Positions 57,955 through 64,000 of a DNA stretch of 64,000 nt are shown here, in pieces (within the stretch, counting starts at the first letter, position 1; every line of letters starts with the position of its first letter). The stretch is taken from positions 62,001 to 126,000 of the forward strand of contig NZ_JAVJQE010000004.1 in NCBI RefSeq assembly GCF_040218065.1, given 5' to 3'. Under the pieces are notes generated by a model, which was given only the letters and a program-made list of their open reading frames with translations, ran no database searches and had not been told where the DNA came from. Source of the stretch: Marivibrio sp040218065 (GTDB taxonomy: Bacteria > Pseudomonadota > Alphaproteobacteria > UBA8366 > Aestuariispiraceae). The translations under genes and the position numbers were made by a program.

Positions 57955-60321
57955 CTACAGTTCCGAGATCGCAAGATCCATGGCGGCGATCAACTCGTCG
58001 GCGTGCTCGACGCCGAACACCAAGGGCGGCCGGATCTTGAAGACATTGCCGTGACGCCCTTCCTTGCCGACCAGCACGCCCAGCTCGCGCATACGCTCGC
58101 GAACCCTCGCGAGTTCCTCCCCCGCCGGCGTCTTGCTGCGACGGTCCGTGACCAGTTCGACGCCGGTGATCAGGCCGTGACCGCGCACGTCGCCAATCAG
58201 CGCGTGTTTCCGCATCAGCCTCCTTAGACCCTTCTGCAAGCGCTCGCCGGTAAGCCGGGCGTTCTCCATCAGGTTCTCGCGCTCGATCACGTCTAGGACG
58301 GCGACGCCCGCCGCGCACGCCACGGGATTGCCGCCGAACGTCGAGAAAAGACCCGTGCGACGGAAGAACTCGTCCTGGATCTCAGCCGTCGTCACGACGA
58401 CGCCGAGCGGGAAGCCGTCGCCCGCCGGCTTGCCCATGGTCACGATGTCGGCGGGCATGCCGTGGAAGTCGAAGCCCCACATGTGCGTGCCCGGCCGGCC
58501 GAAGCCGTACTGAACTTCGTCGGCGATCACCAGACCGCCGGCGTTGCGAATTATCCGCGCGACTTCTTGGAGATAGTCCGAGGGTACGTCGGGGATGCCG
58601 TTCGAACAGAACGAGGTGTCGATCATGAAGCAGGCCGCGCCAAAGCCGGCCTCGTCGAGCTCCGCGACGGCGCGGTCCGCGTCGGCGGCGTACTTCCGGC
58701 CGGCGTCCTCGCACTTCGGGCCGTACGGGCCGCGGTAGGTGTCCGGTTCCTGCAGCAGGCGGACGTGGGGCTGCAGGCCCAGTCCGTCCTGAGGCGACAG
58801 CGCCGCGATCGCCTCGGTGATGCCGTGATAGGCTTCCTCCATGATGATCGCACCGCGCCTGCCGGTCAGCATGGTCGCCATGCGCCAGGCGACGTCGTTG
58901 GCCTCGCTGCCGGAGTTCACCAGAATAACGCGATCGAGCCCGCTGTCCTTCGGCATCGTCGCGACCAGCTTCTCCGCGTAATCCATGATGACCGAGTAGA
59001 CGTAGCGCGTGTTCGTGGCGAGCTGACGGGCCTGCCGCGAGACGGCGTTCACGACATAGGGGTGACAGTGCCCGACGCTGGGCACGTTGTTGTAAGCGTC
59101 GATGAAGGCGCGCCCGTTGGCGTCGAAGAGTATCGCGCCGCGCCCCCGTTCGACGTGAATCGGCTTCTTGTAAAAGGTGCTCAGTCGCTTTCCGAGGAGG
59201 TCGTGGCGCCGTCTGATCTGGTCGTCCAGATCCTCTGACTCCGGCGTATCGCGCTCGCCCGTCGGACACCAGACCGGAAAGCGCAACTCCTTGCGCAGTC
59301 GCGTCCGCGCCGCCTTTGCGCCGATCGTCAGCATCCGATCGATCGTCGCCCAGCACGGTTCTTCATGATCGAGGAGATAGGCGGGCGAGTCGGTGCGCGC
59401 GACCTTGCGTCTGGCGATTATGATCGAGGCCATCGCGTGGCGCGCCAGGACGTGATCGAACAGCAGGTCGATCTCGTCGTCCTCGAGCGGGTTGATCTGG
59501 TCGTAGCCGCGCGCAATCTCGGCGATCGTCTCGATCGGGTCGTCGGCGCCGACCGTAAAGGCCTCCGCCGACATGGCGATCTCGCACAAGAGCGGGGCGT
59601 GCACCATGTCGCCGAAGTCGATGACGCCGCCGACGCGACGCGCGTCGTCCGTTCTCGTGACGACGTTGGATGAATTGGCGTCATTGTGGATCACCTGGCT
59701 TCGCAAGACGTCCCAACGCGGCAGGATCGTGCGGACGAAATGGTCGGTGACGGCCTCGACGTTTCTCCGTGCGCCCGTGTCCGCGATGTCGGCGACGTGA
59801 GCCTGCAGCGCGGGCGTCTGGCGCAGGTCCCAGACCAGGGTATGTCGGGCGCTTGGATGAAAGAAACCGCGCAGCGCCAGATCGAGGCGGGCCAGCGTAG
59901 ACCCCAGATCATGGAGCAATTCAGGGGCCGGCGAGACCTCGCCGAGCACCGCGCCCGGAAGCCATGTCAGCAGGCGCACGATGCTGGTGCGGCCGTCCGG
60001 CGCGGTGACGCGCGCCATGGAGTCGCCCCGCCGAGTGCGACGGACATGCGGCACCGGGAGATCCGGGGCGTGCCTCTGGATATGGAGCAGAGCCTCTGTC
60101 TGAAAATCGATGACCGCGGGATCTTCGTCCGGGTGGAAAAACTTCAGGATGAAGTCGCCCTGGTCGCTCGCGAGCTTGTAATTGGCGTCGCGATCGGACG
60201 GAAGGGCCTTGAGCGTCCCCTCCAACCCAAAGATCTCCCTGGCGGCCTTGGCGGCGAACGCGCGCGGCGCTTCCGGCACGTCGCTGGTCAGGAATTTGAT
60301 GTCCCCGGCGCTCTCGTCCAT
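57955..60321 (-). CDS. Fused APH-type kinase and class III aminotransferase/phospholyase
   Basis: One 788-residue chain joins two enzymes. Residues about 1-330 are an aminoglycoside-phosphotransferase-like kinase, with the catalytic loop VIHNDANSSNVV and the metal Asp in GVIDFGDMVHAPL. Residues about 360-788 are a class III PLP enzyme with FIDAYNNVPSVGHCHPYVV, NSGSEANDVAWRMA and the PLP Lys in IVTMGKPAGDGFPLGVVV. In humans the matching kinase (HYKK) and lyase (PHYKPL, and the related ETNPPL) act in sequence: a hydroxy-amine substrate is phosphorylated and then broken down. The fusion implies the same pathway in one chain. Hydroxylysine or phosphoethanolamine are candidates; the substrate is not proven. 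Confidence 0.82.
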   Translation of the reverse strand: MDESAGDIKFLTSDVPEAPRAFAAKAAREIFGLEGTLKALPSDRDANYKLASDQGDFILKFFHPDEDPAVIDFQTEALLHIQRHAPDLPVPHVRRTRRGDSMARVTAPDGRTSIVRLLTWLPGAVLGEVSPAPELLHDLGSTLARLDLALRGFFHPSARHTLVWDLRQTPALQAHVADIADTGARRNVEAVTDHFVRTILPRWDVLRSQVIHNDANSSNVVTRTDDARRVGGVIDFGDMVHAPLLCEIAMSAEAFTVGADDPIETIAEIARGYDQINPLEDDEIDLLFDHVLARHAMASIIIARRKVARTDSPAYLLDHEEPCWATIDRMLTIGAKAARTRLRKELRFPVWCPTGERDTPESEDLDDQIRRRHDLLGKRLSTFYKKPIHVERGRGAILFDANGRAFIDAYNNVPSVGHCHPYVVNAVSRQARQLATNTRYVYSVIMDYAEKLVATMPKDSGLDRVILVNSGSEANDVAWRMATMLTGRRGAIIMEEAYHGITEAIAALSPQDGLGLQPHVRLLQEPDTYRGPYGPKCEDAGRKYAADADRAVAELDEAGFGAACFMIDTSFCSNGIPDVPSDYLQEVARIIRNAGGLVIADEVQYGFGRPGTHMWGFDFHGMPADIVTMGKPAGDGFPLGVVVTTAEIQDEFFRRTGLFSTFGGNPVACAAGVAVLDVIERENLMENARLTGERLQKGLRRLMRKHALIGDVRGHGLITGVELVTDRRSKTPAGEELARVRERMRELGVLVGKEGRHGNVFKIRPPLVFGVEHADELIAAMDLAISEL

Positions 60322-61374
60322 CGTCTTCCCCCTTGGCCCGAACCGATCGGATACTGCCTGGGCGCCGCCTTAGAGGAAAGGTCGCCGTCCGCCGCCCGAG
60401 GCGTCGGCGGTTAAATCGCCTGTCGGTGACCGCTGAGGGGGCCGTGCGTTCTTTGTGAGGGAGGGGTCGGAGCCGCCAGCTTTGCAGGGCGTCGGCCGCA
60501 TCCGCCAAGCGATCCGGCTCGATCCTCTGTGAAGGCGTCCTCATTCATAATGGGCGACCGACGGCGCGGGTGAACGCCTGGCGCGCCGGCGAGGGGCTGA
60601 CGCTCGCTGCGCCCTCGGCGCTCGCGCTCAATCTGCGCCGGCCGTCGGCGCCGGCGCAGCGATCCGGGGCGGGTTCTATTTCCTGGCCCTAGCAGGACGA
60701 CGCGGCTGCGGGACGGCGCATAGGGCTGGTGTCCGCCCTTTCCTGCTTGCGCCTACCGACCGTTCGTTTCGGAGCCGAAAAGGGCGTTTCGTCCAAGATA
60801 AGGTCGCAGCAGCTTTTCGCCGATCGGAACAGCGCGCGCCCCGTCGCCGGAGACGCCGCGGCATAGGCCGGATCCGCCCGGCGGCGTCGGGAAGATGTCG
60901 CGGCGCCGTCCTGAAGCGACCCGCCCAGGCTCGTACGACGTCGCTTAACCCTTGGAAATTTAGGAGAGAATCAAAAAAACCGCGGCGCAGGGCTGGGGGA
61001 GTAGGACGCAACCCGGTCTCCCGAAACCGCAGGAATCTCCCGTTTTCTCGACGCCGGCGACGGCCTCGCAACAGAAGCATGTCGCATCGGAATCACCCAG
61101 TCCAGCGGGTCGTATGGGGCAGGGAGTGCTGTGCGAAACCGGAGATAAGAGGGAGAGAATCATCGGGAGCCCGTGTAGCGACAGGGCGCGTCAGTCGGGC
61201 TCGTCATGTGCAGGTCCGATTGTCCGAAATGACCCATCTTGCAGACGATTGTCTGCTCAGGACAGCACGCCCGGTCGTGACCCGAACGCGACGGATCAGC
61301 CCTTACGCGGCTGCCGGATTCGCGCCCCCGTTTGCATCGTTGGCCTTCCGAGCCGGCTCGCGCATGATGCGGGA
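60322..61374. other. 1.05-kb region without a supported gene
   Basis: The stretch between the kinase-aminotransferase start and the LysR gene is the longest without a gene in the window. Open frames here are short, Arg-rich and lack ribosome sites. No tRNA, CRISPR or clear terminator is seen. The two flanking genes are transcribed away from each other, so their promoters should lie within it. It may hold a decayed gene or an unrecognised RNA, but I see no positive evidence. Confidence 0.5.
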
Positions 61375-62313
61375 ATGACAAGAGCGCTCACCGGTCTCAA
61401 TCGCGCCTCGATCCGTCAGCTGCGTTTGCTCGTCGCGGTAGCCGAGACCGGCAGCATGGTGCGCGCCGGCGAAGCCCTCGGCCTGTCCCAGCCCGCCGTG
61501 ACGAAGTCGATCCGTGATCTGGAAGCCGATCTGGGCGTATCGCTCTTCGAGCGGGGCAACCGCGGCGTGAAGCCAACCGTCTATGGCGAGACGCTGGTGC
61601 GCCACGCGCAAGCGGCGCTCGCCCAATTGGCCCATGCGGCCGAGGCGCTGGAGGACCTGGCGACCGGCGCGGGCGGCCGCGTGGTCGTGGGCACGCTGCT
61701 CGCCGCCTCGGCCTGGCTGCTGCCGGGCGCGATCGCCGAGCTGCGGGCCGAGCGGCCGCGCGTGATTGTGGAGGTGGTCGAGGGCGCCAACGACCGTTTG
61801 CAGCCAATGCTCTCCCGCGGCGCGCTGGACATGGTGGTGGGGCGGCTCAGCGAATTCCGCCATCGCGCCGGCGTGATCCAACGCCCGCTTTATGATGAGG
61901 AGATCGTCATCCTCGCCCGACCGGGCCATCCGCTGTCCGCGCGCACGGCGCTGACCCTCGGCGACCTGACCGCCGTCGACTGGATTCTGCCGCCGGGCGA
62001 GACGACCCTGCGCCGCCAATTGGAGAAAGCCTTCTTCGACGCGGGTCTGGCGCCGCCGCGCTGCGCGGTCGAATCGGTCTCGCTGCCGACCAACCGTCGC
62101 CTGTTGCGCGAAAGCGACCTGGTCGGCGCCTGGCCGCAAGGCGTCGCGGCGGACGAACTGGAGACCGGGCGATTGATCGCCCTGCCCGTGCGCCTGACCG
62201 AGATTCTGGGGCCGGTCGGCGTCACCCTGCGCAGCGACAGCCCCCTCTCACCCTCGGCGGACGCGTTCTTGCAGGCGCTTGAGCGGGTCGGGGCGCGCGG
62301 GCGCGGGCTTTAG
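61375..62313 (+). CDS. LysR-family transcriptional regulator
   Basis: The 312-residue regulator has the N-terminal winged helix-turn-helix: ASIRQLRLLVAVAETGSMVRAGEALGLSQPAVTKSIRDLEADLGVSLFER. A roughly 210-residue ligand domain follows, with the strand pattern GGRVVVGTLLAASAWLLPGAI. LysR regulators usually sense a small molecule and control adjacent genes. The nearest candidate is the molybdenum hydroxylase that begins 109 nt downstream on the same strand. The start is the ATG at 61375; an upstream extension has no ribosome site and no family match. Confidence 0.92.
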   Translation: MTRALTGLNRASIRQLRLLVAVAETGSMVRAGEALGLSQPAVTKSIRDLEADLGVSLFERGNRGVKPTVYGETLVRHAQAALAQLAHAAEALEDLATGAGGRVVVGTLLAASAWLLPGAIAELRAERPRVIVEVVEGANDRLQPMLSRGALDMVVGRLSEFRHRAGVIQRPLYDEEIVILARPGHPLSARTALTLGDLTAVDWILPPGETTLRRQLEKAFFDAGLAPPRCAVESVSLPTNRRLLRESDLVGAWPQGVAADELETGRLIALPVRLTEILGPVGVTLRSDSPLSPSADAFLQALERVGARGRGL

Positions 62314-62422
62314 ATATTCTCATCTGTTATATCCAATTGCGTTCTGTTCATTTGCAGGGATAGCACGCCGCGGTCACACTGACTCTCATCACTCTGTCAT
62401 CCGGCGTGGACCCGTGGAGACG

Positions 62423-64000
62423 ATGGGCGTCTTTTCCCTGATCAAGCGCAGCTTCGCGCGCAAGGATCCCGAGCCGATCCCGGCCCCGGCTTCACCGACG
62501 CCGGTCGCGCCGCCGGCTGGACGCGCCCCTGCGCCCTGGACGGACCCGGTGGGCCGTGCGCTGCCGCGGCGCGAAGATTGGCGCGCGCTGACCGGAACCG
62601 GGCGCTATGTCGGCGATCTGAAGCCGGCCGGTCGCCTCTACGCCGCCTTTCTTCGAAGCCCTGTCGCGCGCGGGCGCATCGCGGCGCTGGACGTCGAGGC
62701 GGCGGGCGCGGCGGCGGGCGTTCGGCTGGTGCTCACCGGCGCGGATCTGAAGGACGACGGCGAGGGCCTGCCCGTCAATTCCGTGATCGACGGCGAGAGC
62801 GCGCCGCGCGCGCCGTTGCTGGCGGACGGCGGGGTGCGCGCGCTGGGTCAGCCGGTCGCTCTCGTGGTCGCGGATACGCCCGACGCCGCGCAGGACGCGG
62901 TCGACGCGATCACGCTGGAGGTCGAGCCCGAACGGCCGATCCTCGACCCCGAAACCGCGGAGACCGGCCCGCCCGTCGACCCGTCGCGCGCCGACAATCT
63001 GGCCGGCCGGCGCGTCTGGACGACCGGCGACGTCGAGGCGGCGCTGCAATCGGCGCATCGCGTGGTGACGGTCGCGCTGCGGCATCCGCGCCTCGCGCCC
63101 TCGCCGATGGAAGGCCGGGCGAGCCTGGCTGAGTGGTCGGAAGGACGCCTGACGCTGTGGAGCGGCCAGCAGGCCCCGCATCGGGCGCGCGACCATCTGG
63201 CCGCACTGCTCGATCTGCCGGCGGACTCCGTCCGGGTGATCGCGCCCGACGTCGGCGGCGCCTTTGGTATGAAGGCCTCGCTTTATCCCGAAGACGTGCT
63301 GATCGCCGAGGCCGCGCGGCGCCTCGAACGGCCGGTCAAATGGATCGCCAGCCGAGGAGAGGATCTGCTGTCCGCCGGCCACGGCCGCGGCGCGCATGCG
63401 CGCGGCCGGATGGGGTTCGACGCCGACGGGCGGATCGTCGCGATGGCGGCGCAGTTCGACTTCCCGCTCGGCTATTGGACGCCGTTCAGCGGCTTGATCC
63501 CGGCCTGGAACGCAAGCCGTATCCTACCCGGCCCCTATCGCATCGACGCGCTCACGGTGGAGGCGCGCGCCTTCGCGACCAACACCGGGCCCGTCGGCAT
63601 CTATCGCGGCGCGGGCCGCCCTGAAGCGGCCATGCTGCTCGAGCGGCTGATCGAGGCGGGCTCGCGGGCGCTCGGCTGCGATCCGGCCGAGTTGCGGCGG
63701 TGCAACCTGCTGCAGCCGACGGACTTGCCGTACGAACATGGCGGCGGGGCGCGCCTTGATTCCGGGGACTATCCTGCGCTCCTCAAACAGACGCTCGACG
63801 CGGCGGATTATGCGGAGCGGCGGCGTGTGATCGCCGAGCGGCGCGCCGCAGGGGAGTGCGTCGGCCTTGGCCTCGCCCTTTATGTCGAGCCTTGCGGGCA
63901 GGGCTGGGAGAGCGCTCGACTGACCTTGGGGGCTCATGGCGACGTGACGCTCGCCTTCGGCGGATCGGCGCAAGGACAGGGGCGCGAAACCGCGGCGGCG
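62423..64000 (+). CDS. Xanthine dehydrogenase/CoxL-family molybdenum hydroxylase large subunit (3' truncated)
   Basis: The frame runs without a stop to the window end (526 codons from ATG 62423, also in frame GTG 62414). The layout fits the large subunit of molybdenum hydroxylases: an N-terminal substrate/aldehyde-oxidase domain with ALTGTGRYVGDLKPAGRLYAAFLRSPVARGRI, then the molybdopterin part with DVGGAFGMKASLYPEDVLIAEAA and GIYRGAGRPEAAMLLERLIE. CO dehydrogenase form I has AYRCSFR at the last site; this protein has YRGAGR, so it is more like form II or an aldehyde/xanthine-type enzyme. The substrate is unknown. The medium and small subunits should lie just outside the window. Confidence 0.88.
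   Translation, partial: MGVFSLIKRSFARKDPEPIPAPASPTPVAPPAGRAPAPWTDPVGRALPRREDWRALTGTGRYVGDLKPAGRLYAAFLRSPVARGRIAALDVEAAGAAAGVRLVLTGADLKDDGEGLPVNSVIDGESAPRAPLLADGGVRALGQPVALVVADTPDAAQDAVDAITLEVEPERPILDPETAETGPPVDPSRADNLAGRRVWTTGDVEAALQSAHRVVTVALRHPRLAPSPMEGRASLAEWSEGRLTLWSGQQAPHRARDHLAALLDLPADSVRVIAPDVGGAFGMKASLYPEDVLIAEAARRLERPVKWIASRGEDLLSAGHGRGAHARGRMGFDADGRIVAMAAQFDFPLGYWTPFSGLIPAWNASRILPGPYRIDALTVEARAFATNTGPVGIYRGAGRPEAAMLLERLIEAGSRALGCDPAELRRCNLLQPTDLPYEHGGGARLDSGDYPALLKQTLDAADYAERRRVIAERRAAGECVGLGLALYVEPCGQGWESARLTLGAHGDVTLAFGGSAQGQGRETAAA

Noticed and set aside
60322..61374. Several Arg-rich short frames in the 1-kb gap
   Set aside because: None has a ribosome site, domain or hydrophobic pattern that would set it apart from chance in GC-rich DNA.
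1..64000. CRISPR array, rRNA operon or prophage
   Set aside because: No regularly spaced repeats, rRNA motifs or phage structural genes were seen in the window.

Overview
The window is GC-rich chromosomal DNA that reads as an alphaproteobacterium. The evidence is a FliX gene divergent from flgI, a DksA with a degenerate zinc finger, a fused anthranilate synthase TrpE-TrpG, a type 2 ArgC, a short MetG and a class I PhaC. A Rhodospirillales-like lineage is plausible, but no marker here fixes the species. Coding density is high and nearly all genes share the same GC-rich codon use. Two places stand out as more AT-rich: a ParB-fold gene at about 9.8-11.4 kb and the specificity part of a restriction-modification enzyme at about 21.6-22.8 kb.

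Layout: 1-573 is the end of a chemotaxis receptor. 849-1250 is a MAPEG membrane protein. 1419-5179 is the paaABCDE operon for phenylacetyl-CoA epoxidase. 5310-9799 holds fused TrpEG, a nitrilase-family hydrolase and a YcaQ-type glycosylase. 9997-11319 is the low-GC ParB-fold gene. 11535-16132 holds an FAD oxidoreductase, MetG, a cupin enzyme and a PyrH paralogue. 16476-19592 is a degenerate ABC protein with a cyclic-nucleotide domain, followed by NAD kinase. 21128-25210 is a single-chain type IIG-like restriction-modification enzyme. 25288-29692 is a nucleotide-sugar cluster that runs into the flagellar operon flgI-flgJ-flgN-flgK (29723-33744). That operon has a sigma-54-type promoter opposite fliX. 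Next come dksA, tRNA-Val, a sulfotransferase-like gene, a half-size Mn/Ca transporter, a C-terminal processing protease, a DUF2061 protein behind an iron-box-like promoter, argC-murI, a gamma-carbonic anhydrase, phaC and an OmpA lipoprotein. The right end has a fused kinase-aminotransferase, a LysR regulator and a truncated molybdenum hydroxylase.

The most interesting locus is 46121-57552, which looks like a dedicated type I secretion system for a small, extremely basic, methionine-rich peptide. The 109-residue precursor (57223-57552) has an acidic 34-residue leader ending in Gly-Gly and a 75-residue core with about 24 Arg, 8 Lys and 13 Met and no acidic residue. Downstream on the same strand are a cytoplasmic parvulin-type isomerase, an ABC exporter whose C39-like domain has lost Cys and His, an HlyD adaptor and a second ABC exporter with an intact C39 Cys-His-Asp triad. 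Both exporters carry two N-terminal CRP-like domains. A TolC gene and a second parvulin gene lie divergently beyond them, separated by a perfect 2 x 16 bp tandem repeat. I infer that the active C39 exporter cuts after Gly-Gly, that the dead-domain exporter and the isomerases hold or chaperone the polycation, and that one CRP-like domain gates export. None of this has been shown experimentally.
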